This document shows positions 1-8,194 of a DNA stretch of 64,000 nucleotides, piece by piece. The position numbers and the translations under genes were made by a program. This DNA is from RDXT01 sp033762375 (lineage in GTDB: Bacteria; Bacteroidota; Bacteroidia; J057): positions 33,343 through 97,342 of the forward strand of contig JANRLQ010000069.1 of NCBI GenBank assembly GCA_033762375.1. The letters run 5' to 3'. The notes under the pieces were generated by a model. The model had not been told where the DNA came from. It did not search any database and was given only the letters and a program-made list of their open reading frames with translations. Within the stretch, counting starts at the first letter, position 1, and each line of letters starts with the position of its first letter.

Positions 1-242
1 TTCAGCTGAGTTTTGATGAGAGTCATCAGGCATATATCCGCCAGCTCCAGCGGCTTCATCCGGGGCTCACGCCCAGTGAGATACGGCTGGCGTGTTTTAT
101 CAGGATGCGTCTCTCCAATAAAGAAATAGCCTCCGTCCTCAACATTACCCTGAGCGGGGTTGAGAAGGGTAAGTTTCGCCTCAAACAAAAACTCAACCTC
201 GCCCGTGAGGTGGACCTTAATGGGTATCTGACAGGGCTTTGA
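1..242 (+). CDS. C-terminal fragment of a LuxR-type HTH transcriptional regulator (5' end outside window)
   Basis: The reading frame is open from the window edge (codons begin at position 3) to TGA at 240-242, giving 79 residues. They form a helix-turn-helix of the type found at the C-terminus of Bacteroidota TPR, triple-tyrosine and propeller regulators: a lead-in helix, then LTPSEIRLACFIRM, LSNKEIASVLNITLSGVEK and the basic RLKQKLNL. The same pattern ends the sugar kinase fusion at 34267-36267. The missing N-terminal part could be TPR, sensor or kinase, and cannot be told from here. The gene lies 146 bp upstream of a secreted GH5 glucanase in the same direction, so control of that hydrolase is possible but unproven. 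The HTH assignment is firm; the rest of the protein is unknown. Confidence 0.85.
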   Translation, partial: QLSFDESHQAYIRQLQRLHPGLTPSEIRLACFIRMRLSNKEIASVLNITLSGVEKGKFRLKQKLNLAREVDLNGYLTGL

Positions 243-388
243 GCCCGTTAAACGTGGTTGTCCAGTATTTGTCCAGCGTCAGAAATTCGAAATCTGTCAC
301 TTCCTGCGGATGTTTGTAAGAACAGCTCCACGCCGCGGTCGGGCTGTTGGTGTGTGAAATGATTACTACTCCTTTATTCAGCATTGTT

Positions 389-3115
389 ATGAAGAAATGT
401 TTAATGCTTATCACGTATGGTCTGCTCCTGGCAGCCTGCTGTTGTTCACTCCAGGCCCAGACGGGATACCTGCACGCCTCAGGTACCGAGATCGTAGATG
501 GCAATGGCGATACCATCCTGCTCCGGGGCATGGGCCTCGGTGGCTGGATGCTACAGGAAGGGTATATGATGGGCACGGCCAGCGTAGCCAATACCCAGCA
601 TGCGTTACGTGCCCGGCTCAGTGCCCTGATCGGGGCTACGAATACGGAAGCTTTTTATGAGGCCTGGCGGGCCAATCATGTCAGCAAACGTGACATTGAC
701 TCCCTGGCTGCATGGGGCTTTAACTCGATCCGCCTCCCGATGCACTACAACCTCTTCACCCTCCCGATCCAGCAGGAGCCCGTCGCCGGCCAAAATACCT
801 GGCTCGATACTGGCTTCAGGCTTACAGACAGCCTGCTGTCCTGGTGTGCCCAAAACCACATGTATCTCATCCTGGACTTACACGCAGCTCCGGGCGGCCA
901 GGGTATGGACGCAGCCATTTCTGACTATGACAACACCCTCCCCTCGCTCTGGGAAAGCCAGGCCAACCGCGACAAAACGGTCGCCCTCTGGGCCCGGATT
1001 GCCAACCGGTACAAAAATGAACCCTGGATCGGTGGCTATGACCTCATCAACGAGGTCAACTGGAACCTCCCCGGTAATACAGCCCTGCGGAACCTCTATG
1101 GCCAGATCACCCAGGCGATCCGGCAGGTGGACCAGAATCACCTCATTTTTATTGAGGGAAACTGGTTTGCCAATGACTTTACGGGCCTGACGCCTCCCTG
1201 GGACAACAACATGGCCTATAGTTTTCACCGGTATTGGGCCTACAATACCCAGAGTACCATTCAGGGGTATCTCGACATGCGCCAGACGTATCAGGTGCCG
1301 CTGTGGATGGGTGAGGCTGGCGAAAACTCCAATGTCTGGTTCCGGGATTGTATCACGCTGCTGGAGAAAAACAATATCGGCTGGGCCTGGTGGCCTATGA
1401 AAAAAATTGACAATATATCAGGTCCGTACTCTATCAATAAAGCTGCTGGTTATCAGGCGATTATAGACTATTGGGGTGGGCAGGGTCCACAACCCAGCTT
1501 TACGGCGGCTACCCAGACCATGATGCAGATCGCAGAAAATGCCAAGATCCAAAACTGTCTCCTGCGCCGGGACGTGGTGGACTCCTGGTTTAATCAGGTT
1601 CGTACGGATACGGTCCGCCCGTTTATCACCCAGTCCATCCCGGGGGTGGTCTATGCCGTGGATTATGACCTCGGCAACAATGGCGCGGCCTACAAGGATG
1701 CCGTGGTCGCCAATTATCAAGTTTCTTCCGGCACGTTCACAGCCTGGAACACCGGGTACAGCTACCGCAACGACGGGGTGGACATTGAGGCGACCCAGGA
1801 CGCGATGAATGCCCGGGGCTACAACGTCGGCTGGATCGAAAACGATGAGTGGCTCCAGTATGATGTGCTGGTCGCCACAACCGGGGCCTACCAGGTACAA
1901 TACCGGGCTGCCTCTAATCAAGCCAGCGGCATCGTCTCGCTGAAGCTGGACGGGGCGGATATTTCGCAGCCGCTCAGCCTCGGCAATACCGGCGGGTGGC
2001 AAAACTGGCAAAATATCAACCAGTCAGGGATCATCCTGACCGAGGGCCGCCACAAACTCCGGGTTCAGGTCCGGCAAGGGGGCTTTAACCTGAGCAGCCT
2101 CGGGTTTGTCCTTTCCGGTACGACGGCCAGTGTTCCAGCATCATTTCTCTCCGGGGTCACGGCTGATGCGTATCAGGTGGACCTCAACCTCAACAAACCT
2201 ATGGCTGCTCCCCCGGCTGCACCGGGTGGGTTCCGGCTGTACGTTGGCGGGACAGAAATTCCGGTCACCCAGGTCCAACTGCACCCGACGGATACCCGCC
2301 TGGTCCGCCTCACCACCAGCTATGAGCTGGAGGCAGGGGATGTCATCACCGCATCCTACGCGGGGTCGGCAGTCCTGGCTGCCGACGGGACTGCCCTGCA
2401 GGCGTTTACGCAGCAGCCCGTCTCTAATACCCTCCGGACCAACCTGATTATCCCCGGCAAAATCCAGGCAGAAGCGTATTATTTTCAGGATGGTATCCAG
2501 TTGGAAAATGCCTCAGACGTGGGCGGGGGCCAAAATATAGGGTATTGTGACCCGGGTGATTATTGGCTCTACCAGGTACGGGTGCAGCAGCAAGGCATCT
2601 ATCAGGTGACATACCGGGTGGCTTCTCAGGCCACCACCGGCAAAATGGTCCTCCAGATACTGGATGAGGCCACCCAGGCATACGTTTCGCTCGATACCCT
2701 GGTCATCCCCAATACAGGGGGCTGGCAGTTCTGGACCAGCATCTCCCGGCCCGTCAGCCTCCCCGCCGGGGAGCATACCCTGCGCTGCCTGGTGATCGGA
2801 TCACAGTTTAACCTCAACTGGCTGGACTTCACCTTTGTCACGGCTCTCGAAGACCAGTGGGCAGCGCATGGTATCTCTCTCGCCCCCAATCCGACGGCGG
2901 GCTCGGTATGGCTCCGGTTTGAGACCGTGGACGGACGTCCGGTCCAGGCTGCGCTGATGAACCTGGCCGGTCAGACCCTGATGCGCCGCGCCTGGCAGGT
3001 CCGGGAAGCAGAAACCGCATGGGACCTGAGCGGGTTGCCAGCGGGTGTGTATATGCTTCAGGTGCGAGGTGAAGGAGGGATTTTGTTTGTGCAGAAGATC
3101 GTCTTACAGCCCTAA
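389..3115 (+). CDS. Secreted glycoside hydrolase family 5 (cellulase/endoglucanase type) with two CBM6-like domains and T9SS sorting domain
   Basis: This is a 908-residue multidomain secreted enzyme predicted to cut beta-1,4-glucan or a related polysaccharide. The start at 389 (MKKCLMLITYGLL) gives a clean signal peptide ending near LQAQ; an in-frame ATG 42 bp upstream would add a non-signal tail. The GH5 domain covers about residues 25-390: GFNSIRLPMHYN, the acid/base Glu222 in INEVNW, the HRYW motif and the nucleophile Glu309 in WMGEAGE. Two carbohydrate-binding modules of CBM6 type follow (about 420-577 and 687-818, both with a TGGWQ-x-W pattern), separated by an Ig-like stretch. The last 80 residues (LAPNPTAG to FVQKIVLQP) are a T9SS type A sorting domain, so export and surface attachment or release by T9SS is expected. 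GH5 subfamily and exact substrate cannot be told by eye. Confidence 0.93.
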   Translation: MKKCLMLITYGLLLAACCCSLQAQTGYLHASGTEIVDGNGDTILLRGMGLGGWMLQEGYMMGTASVANTQHALRARLSALIGATNTEAFYEAWRANHVSKRDIDSLAAWGFNSIRLPMHYNLFTLPIQQEPVAGQNTWLDTGFRLTDSLLSWCAQNHMYLILDLHAAPGGQGMDAAISDYDNTLPSLWESQANRDKTVALWARIANRYKNEPWIGGYDLINEVNWNLPGNTALRNLYGQITQAIRQVDQNHLIFIEGNWFANDFTGLTPPWDNNMAYSFHRYWAYNTQSTIQGYLDMRQTYQVPLWMGEAGENSNVWFRDCITLLEKNNIGWAWWPMKKIDNISGPYSINKAAGYQAIIDYWGGQGPQPSFTAATQTMMQIAENAKIQNCLLRRDVVDSWFNQVRTDTVRPFITQSIPGVVYAVDYDLGNNGAAYKDAVVANYQVSSGTFTAWNTGYSYRNDGVDIEATQDAMNARGYNVGWIENDEWLQYDVLVATTGAYQVQYRAASNQASGIVSLKLDGADISQPLSLGNTGGWQNWQNINQSGIILTEGRHKLRVQVRQGGFNLSSLGFVLSGTTASVPASFLSGVTADAYQVDLNLNKPMAAPPAAPGGFRLYVGGTEIPVTQVQLHPTDTRLVRLTTSYELEAGDVITASYAGSAVLAADGTALQAFTQQPVSNTLRTNLIIPGKIQAEAYYFQDGIQLENASDVGGGQNIGYCDPGDYWLYQVRVQQQGIYQVTYRVASQATTGKMVLQILDEATQAYVSLDTLVIPNTGGWQFWTSISRPVSLPAGEHTLRCLVIGSQFNLNWLDFTFVTALEDQWAAHGISLAPNPTAGSVWLRFETVDGRPVQAALMNLAGQTLMRRAWQVREAETAWDLSGLPAGVYMLQVRGEGGILFVQKIVLQP

Positions 3116-3143
3116 GGCCGGCTTTCAGTTGTTTTGATAAAAC

Positions 3144-3173
3144 GAACGGCTGGCCTGCAGAGGCCAGCCGTTC
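3144..3173. terminator. Bidirectional terminator hairpin between convergent genes
   Basis: A perfect 13-bp inverted repeat (GAACGGCTGGCCT, loop GCAG, and its complement) lies between the GH5 gene ending at 3115 and the minus-strand M57 gene ending at 3195. There is an AT-rich flank on both sides but no long T tract. Its position suggests it ends both transcripts. Confidence 0.75.
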
Positions 3174-3194
3174 ATAATTAGATGCCGTCAGGAT

Positions 3195-4022
3195 TTAATA
3201 CAGATACCCGAGAGCTGTTTTGTCATTGTTGGAGAAGGGACGGTTTTGACCAGAGCCGATACATGCGAGCATCCAGGAGCCTCCATCCACGTTTTGGGTT
3301 TTATCTGGCGTACCTGGGATATGTACAGCCCCTACACCCGTAGTTTCCTGACCTTCATTAGAGGCGGCGCCGCCACAGCTAATAGCCCGGTTGTACCAGT
3401 CGGTGTGGCGGAAACCGATACAGTGACCGATTTCGTGAGCCAGGATCGTGGCCAGGTAGTTCGTATTGGGGTTGCTGCCGATGAAGTTTGAGTTGACCAG
3501 GACTGTGCCATAAGGGTTGCCACCCGTGGGGAATCCGGCAGAGGCCAGGTAGTTGCCATTGCCCCGGCGGATCGTGATGTTGGCGCCGGTAGCAGCGGTC
3601 AGGCGTACAAAGGAGAGGCCCAGGTTTTCGGCATTGTAGCGGGCAATAGCTTCATCCAGGGCTGCTACATACGAGGTGGGTAAGGCACCGGAACCTGATG
3701 TACGCAGGAATATGTTGATTGTGCGGGGGGTACCTGTCACCAGGTTAAAAGTATGATACTGCTCTTCATCGGCACTGCGATAGCTGTGTACCTCAGGTGC
3801 TTCATCAAGATTGGCGTGGGTCAGTACAATATCACCCTCAACAAGGTACCCTTCATCAATTTTTTTCACCCCGGCAACATCAAACCCCAAATGACCAATA
3901 CGGCTGAGCACCTCCTGCGGGATAGCCTCACCGGCGGCAGGGACACCCTCATTCATCTGACAGGCTGAGAAAAACATGGCTGCACCAGTGGCAGCTACTG
4001 CAAAATAGTTCAAAAGTTTCAT
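3195..4022 (-). CDS. Zinc metallopeptidase of the M57 (HEIGH) type, predicted lipoprotein
   Basis: The 275-residue protein carries the metzincin-type zinc motif HEIGHCIGFRH (residues 196-206: His196, Glu197, His200, His206), which matches HExxHxxGxxH. The N-terminus MKLLNYFAVAATGAAMFFSAC is a lipoprotein signal with Cys21 as the lipidated residue, so the protein is probably anchored to a membrane after export. Sequence around the zinc site (ATILAHEIGHCIGFRHTDW) and the serine/glycine-rich lead-in fit peptidase family M57, known from Myxococcus protease B and common in Bacteroidota. A weak -7-like TATCTGTT lies about 31 bp upstream of the start. The gene stands alone, convergent with the GH5 gene. 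Substrate is unknown. Family assignment is good. Confidence 0.88.
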   Translation of the reverse strand: MKLLNYFAVAATGAAMFFSACQMNEGVPAAGEAIPQEVLSRIGHLGFDVAGVKKIDEGYLVEGDIVLTHANLDEAPEVHSYRSADEEQYHTFNLVTGTPRTINIFLRTSGSGALPTSYVAALDEAIARYNAENLGLSFVRLTAATGANITIRRGNGNYLASAGFPTGGNPYGTVLVNSNFIGSNPNTNYLATILAHEIGHCIGFRHTDWYNRAISCGGAASNEGQETTGVGAVHIPGTPDKTQNVDGGSWMLACIGSGQNRPFSNNDKTALGYLY

Positions 4023-4145
4023 ATTCTGTACGTTTGTTAAAGGTGAACAGATAAGCGTAACTTACATATTAGGCCGAAAAAAAGAAATGTTTACCGAAAA
4101 AAAATTGTTGGTATGTTAACGCTGGGTTTATTTTATCTCAAAAGC

Positions 4146-6542
4146 ATGGGGCAATTTCGGGGCATTAGCATAAGTATCCTGCTCGTACTGGGGGGCTGGG
4201 CATTGGATATGTCTGCACAGGCTGATTCGGCAGATCTGATTCGCAGGCCGGTAGAAGAGCTCAGCCTCCAGCGATGGGAGCCGGGGCTGAACAGGCTGCC
4301 CGCAGCATGGGGGCAATACCCGCATGTGGACGGGAGCACAACGTTAGTATCTGTTAAAGAAAAAGCATTTGACCCGGATGACCCGGATCTCAGGGGGCGG
4401 TTCCTGCCGTCGGTTTTGGCTGCCCGGAGTACTACCAGTCATGCCACCACGATGGCAACCCTGATCGCAGGTGCCGGTAATAGTTTTTATACAGGCAGGG
4501 GCGCTGCACGTAATGCCTATATAACGTCCTCAGACTTTGCCTCCCTGCTGCCTGACCCGGACAGTCTGCTGCAAAACATGGGGGTGACAGTCCAAAATCA
4601 CAGTTATGGTACCGGACTGGAAAACTACTACGGGCCTGAAGCCCTGGCCTATGACAGACAAGCAGTACAAATATCCCGTTTGTTGCATGTGTTTTCTGCC
4701 GGTAATGCAGGCCAGCGCACAGATACAGTGGGCCCCTACGCAGGGGTGCCAGGTTATGCCAACCTGACAGGCCACTTTAAGATGTCCAAAAACAGCCTCT
4801 CCGTTGCGGCAACGGACGCAACGGGTATGATTTCGCCGCTAAGTTCCCGGGGGCCTGCCTATGATGGACGCCTCAAGCCAGAGTTGGCTGCCTACGGAGA
4901 AGATGGCAGCTCAGCAGCGGCTGCTACGGTTTCCGGGGTCGCCCTGCTGGTACAGGATGCGCTCGTGAAACAAACGGGTGTCTATCCACCTGCTGCCCTG
5001 ATCAAAGCGATGCTGATTAATACCAGTCGGGACACGGGCTTGCCAGGACCCGATTACGCTGGTGGATTTGGACAGGTGCATGCGCTCCGCGCTTTGCAGG
5101 GAGCTACCCAGGGAGCGTGGCATCTGGACAGCCTGTCCGGGGATAGTACACATAGGATCACCTTGATGGTCCCTCCGGGCACCGCTCACTTCTCGGCCAC
5201 CCTCGTATGGACAGATCCCCCCGGTCTGCTTCAGGCTGAGCGTGCCCTGGTGCATGACCTGGACTTGCGCCTGGTGCATGTGCCTACTGGTTTGCATACA
5301 TTACCCTGGACCCTCTCTGCCTTTCCTGCATCGGACTCGCTCGCCAGCCCCGCTAGGCGGGGGCGCGACAGCCTGAACAATGTGGAGCACATCTCCCTGA
5401 TCCGTCCGGAGCCTGGCATGTATCAGCTACAGGTACAGAGCCCGGCACTCACAGGGCAACAAACATATGCGCTCGCATGGCAGGTGCTGCCTGATACATG
5501 TGTGTGGATGACGCCGGTAGGTGATCCGATCCCGGCTCGTGCTGACTATCGCCTGTTTTGGGACAATACCGGAGCGTGTATGCCTGCCCAGATAGCCTGG
5601 CAGCAGCTTGGTACCCCTGATACAAGCTGGCATACAATCGCCGCTGTTAATACTTGTGATGAGCAGTGGACATGGCCGGTACCTGATACCACGGCCAGGG
5701 TCAGGCTCCGGATACAGTACGGTTCACACATCTCATATACGGCACCGGTATGGATCAGCCCGGTGCCGGAGCTGGCCGTACAGTCTGTATGTGATGATAC
5801 CGTGATACTCAGTTGGCAGCCTGTGCCCGGTGCATCAGCCTATCATTTGCTAGGATTAGGCGATCAGGAGCTGTTTGTATTAGGCTCAACTTCCGATACA
5901 ACCTGGCTGCAGCCGGTCTCAACGTATGAATTGCCCTATTATGCAGTAGTGCCCCTGATGCCGGACAGCTCCCCGGGTGTGCGGAGTTATACCCTTGACG
6001 TAACCCGTCAGGGATCAGGTTGTTATATTACTGCATTTCTGGCAGAGACGTCTGATGGTGCACAGGTTCAGGCACGGCTCCAACTGGGCACCCTGCGCGG
6101 GGTGTTGCAGGTTTCATTAGAGCGGGCATATGCAGGAGGCACCTTCGAGACCGTCGGGATACTGCCCGCAGACGGATTGGTATATAACTTTGAGGATCGC
6201 CCCGGCGACCCTGGGCTCTACAGGTATCGGGCAGCTATCCGCCTGACAGGCAGGCGTATCCGCTATAGCGATGTCGCAGAGATCGTGCTGACGGGAGATG
6301 CGCCTGTATGGATATATCCCAATCCCATTACACCCGATGCTGGTGATCTCATTGTACGCCTCTCTGAAGGCACCCCTGCGACCTTATATATAGTACACGG
6401 AACCGGGCAGATAGCCGCAATAGCCGAGCTGACTACCTTCGATACCTTTGTACCAGTAGCAGGTCTCTCACCGGGGGGGTATAGTGCGGTCATCCACCGT
6501 GACGGCTATCCTGACATAGTGCGCAAAGTAGTGGTGTACTGA
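4146..6542 (+). CDS. Secreted S8 family (subtilisin-like) serine peptidase with T9SS sorting domain
   Basis: This predicted 798-residue secreted peptidase has an N-terminal peptidase domain (about residues 50-330). The catalytic His99 lies in TSHATTMATLIAGAG and the catalytic Ser256 in DGSSAAAATVSG, with oxyanion-side Asn in VQNHSYG and the SRGPAYDGRLKPELAAYG block before Ser. The canonical D-[ST]-G Asp box is not visible: the aligned strand reads VSVKEKAFD. Several Ig/fibronectin-like segments follow, then a C-terminal block starting IYPNPITPD that resembles a T9SS type A sorting domain. I start at 4146 (MGQFRGISISILLV), whose signal peptide ends near MSAQ; an ATG at 4113 would add 11 residues. 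The gene is monocistronic, divergent from the M57 peptidase. Peptidase activity is probable but should be read with the missing Asp box in mind. Confidence 0.85.
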   Translation: MGQFRGISISILLVLGGWALDMSAQADSADLIRRPVEELSLQRWEPGLNRLPAAWGQYPHVDGSTTLVSVKEKAFDPDDPDLRGRFLPSVLAARSTTSHATTMATLIAGAGNSFYTGRGAARNAYITSSDFASLLPDPDSLLQNMGVTVQNHSYGTGLENYYGPEALAYDRQAVQISRLLHVFSAGNAGQRTDTVGPYAGVPGYANLTGHFKMSKNSLSVAATDATGMISPLSSRGPAYDGRLKPELAAYGEDGSSAAAATVSGVALLVQDALVKQTGVYPPAALIKAMLINTSRDTGLPGPDYAGGFGQVHALRALQGATQGAWHLDSLSGDSTHRITLMVPPGTAHFSATLVWTDPPGLLQAERALVHDLDLRLVHVPTGLHTLPWTLSAFPASDSLASPARRGRDSLNNVEHISLIRPEPGMYQLQVQSPALTGQQTYALAWQVLPDTCVWMTPVGDPIPARADYRLFWDNTGACMPAQIAWQQLGTPDTSWHTIAAVNTCDEQWTWPVPDTTARVRLRIQYGSHISYTAPVWISPVPELAVQSVCDDTVILSWQPVPGASAYHLLGLGDQELFVLGSTSDTTWLQPVSTYELPYYAVVPLMPDSSPGVRSYTLDVTRQGSGCYITAFLAETSDGAQVQARLQLGTLRGVLQVSLERAYAGGTFETVGILPADGLVYNFEDRPGDPGLYRYRAAIRLTGRRIRYSDVAEIVLTGDAPVWIYPNPITPDAGDLIVRLSEGTPATLYIVHGTGQIAAIAELTTFDTFVPVAGLSPGGYSAVIHRDGYPDIVRKVVVY

Positions 6543-6588
6543 GCAGGGAAAAAACAGACCCATATTAGGCCCTGACAGGTCAGATTGT

Positions 6589-6596
6589 TATGTTTG
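6589..6596 (+). promoter_or_regulatory. Bacteroidota -7 element (TATGTTTG) for mnmE
   Basis: TATGTTTG matches TAnnTTTG exactly and ends 4 bp before the mnmE start codon. Transcription would begin at or next to the ATG, giving a leaderless or nearly leaderless mRNA. No good -33 TTTG is seen at the usual spacing. Confidence 0.6.
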
Positions 6597-6600
6597 TGAT

Positions 6601-8001
6601 ATGTCACGCCACACAGATACCATTGTAGCCCTCTCGACGCCGTCCGGTACGGGGGCACTGGGCGTGATCCGCCTCTCGGGTCCGCAGGCGATTGTTATCG
6701 TGGACCGGGTTTTTTCGCGGGACCTGACCCAGGCACCGGGTCACAGCCTGCATTACGGCCGGCTGCTCCGCGCAGGCGAGACCCTGGACGAAGTGGTGGT
6801 GAGCGTCTTTCGTGCCCCGCGCTCCTACACACGGGAGGATGTCGTAGAAATATCCTGTCACGGGAGTCCCTATATCCTGCGGGAGGCCCTGGATGTACTG
6901 GTGGAGACGGGGGCCCGGCTCGCAGGTCCGGGCGAGTTTACCCAGCGGGCCTGGCTCAATGGAGCCCTGGACCTGGCGCAGGCTGAGGCTGTGGCAGATC
7001 TGATCGCAGCCCGGTCGGCAGCCGCCCACCGGGTGGCCCTCCACCAGATGCGGGGCGGGGTCTCCTCGGCATTGGCCCAGTTGCGGCAGGAACTGGTGGA
7101 TTTTACGGCCTTGATCGAGCTGGAGCTGGACTTTGGGGAAGAAGACGTCGAGTTTGCAGACCGGAGCCGTCTCCTCGCCCTGACAGATGTGCTTGAGGCA
7201 CACCTGGATCGGCTGATTCAGTCTTTTCGCCTCGGCAATGCACTCAAGTCCGGGGTTCCTACGGTTATCCTCGGCAAACCCAATGCCGGCAAGTCCACCC
7301 TCCTCAATGCCCTGCTGGACGAAAACCGGGCCATTGTCTCGGACATTCCCGGTACGACCCGGGACGTGATCGAGGACCGCCTCATGATCGGTGGGGTCGA
7401 GTTCCGGCTGATGGATACTGCCGGGGTACGGGACACCACCGATGTGATTGAGGCCGAAGGCGTACAGCGCAGCCTGGACCTGGCCCGCCGGGCCGATCTG
7501 GTATTGTATCTTTTTGATGCGACACAGGAAACCCCCGCCCAGGCGATGGATTACCTCCTTTCGCTCAATCTCCCGAAGGAAACGTTTCTGATCGCTGCCG
7601 GCAACAAGGCTGACCTGATCCCTGACCCGGCTGCCTATGTGGAGGCCCATGACCAGGATACGCTGGGCCGCCCGCGGCTGATATATTGGCTGCTGATCTC
7701 GGCCCGGCAGGGCGGCAACCTGAAGGGCCTGCGCGAACTCATGCTTGATGCCGTGGAGGCACTCGGAGAGACCAGCACAGCCCAGGATACCCTGATCAGC
7801 CATGCCCGCCACCGTGACCACCTCCAGCAAGCCGCCGCTGCCCTTCAGGACGTTCGCGCCGGCCTCAGCTCCGGTCTCAGCGGCGACCTCCTGTCCATAG
7901 ACCTGCGAAGTGCGATCCACCACATCGGCCAGATCACGGGGGAGATCAGCACGGAGGAGGTGCTGGGAAGTATTTTTTCGAAGTTCTGTATCGGAAAATA
8001 A
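6601..8001 (+). CDS. mnmE: tRNA uridine-5-carboxymethylaminomethyl modification GTPase MnmE
   Basis: MnmE (TrmE) works with MnmG to modify uridine 34 in the wobble position of certain tRNAs, using GTP hydrolysis and a folate-derived one-carbon unit. The 466-residue length is typical. The N-terminal folate-binding domain is recognisable (DTIVALSTPSGTGALGVIRLSG), followed by the helical domain and the inserted G domain: P-loop GKPNAGKST at residues 225-233, switch DIPGTTRD, and DTAG. The protein ends in CIGK, the conserved C-x-G-K tail with the functional cysteine. The gene stands alone: the S8 peptidase ends 58 bp upstream and a cyclase starts 193 bp downstream. A perfect -7 element 12 bp before the ATG supports this start. 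Confidence 0.98.
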   Translation: MSRHTDTIVALSTPSGTGALGVIRLSGPQAIVIVDRVFSRDLTQAPGHSLHYGRLLRAGETLDEVVVSVFRAPRSYTREDVVEISCHGSPYILREALDVLVETGARLAGPGEFTQRAWLNGALDLAQAEAVADLIAARSAAAHRVALHQMRGGVSSALAQLRQELVDFTALIELELDFGEEDVEFADRSRLLALTDVLEAHLDRLIQSFRLGNALKSGVPTVILGKPNAGKSTLLNALLDENRAIVSDIPGTTRDVIEDRLMIGGVEFRLMDTAGVRDTTDVIEAEGVQRSLDLARRADLVLYLFDATQETPAQAMDYLLSLNLPKETFLIAAGNKADLIPDPAAYVEAHDQDTLGRPRLIYWLLISARQGGNLKGLRELMLDAVEALGETSTAQDTLISHARHRDHLQQAAAALQDVRAGLSSGLSGDLLSIDLRSAIHHIGQITGEISTEEVLGSIFSKFCIGK

Positions 8002-8013
8002 GGGTCCGGACAG

Positions 8014-8043
8014 CTACAGGCGGGAATGTCTACCCCGCTGTAG
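8014..8043 (+). terminator. Candidate terminator hairpin after mnmE
   Basis: CTACAG(G)CGGG pairs with CCCGCTGTAG across a 9-nt loop, with one bulged G. It lies 13 bp after the mnmE stop. No T tract follows, so termination is plausible rather than certain. A second small palindrome, AAGCCTGCAGAGGCTT, occurs at 8087-8102 in the same gap. Confidence 0.4.
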
Positions 8044-8194
8044 TCACCCGATGCCGTATGTAGACATTTGTGATATCCTGCCTGACAAGCCTGCAGAGGC
8101 TTCCCGCAAAAAAACTTACCAGATAATGCTGTTCAGCTTGCTGAAACATCTGTGTTTTTGTTTCTTTAGGTGCCGAGCGGCGTAACTTTTTCCT

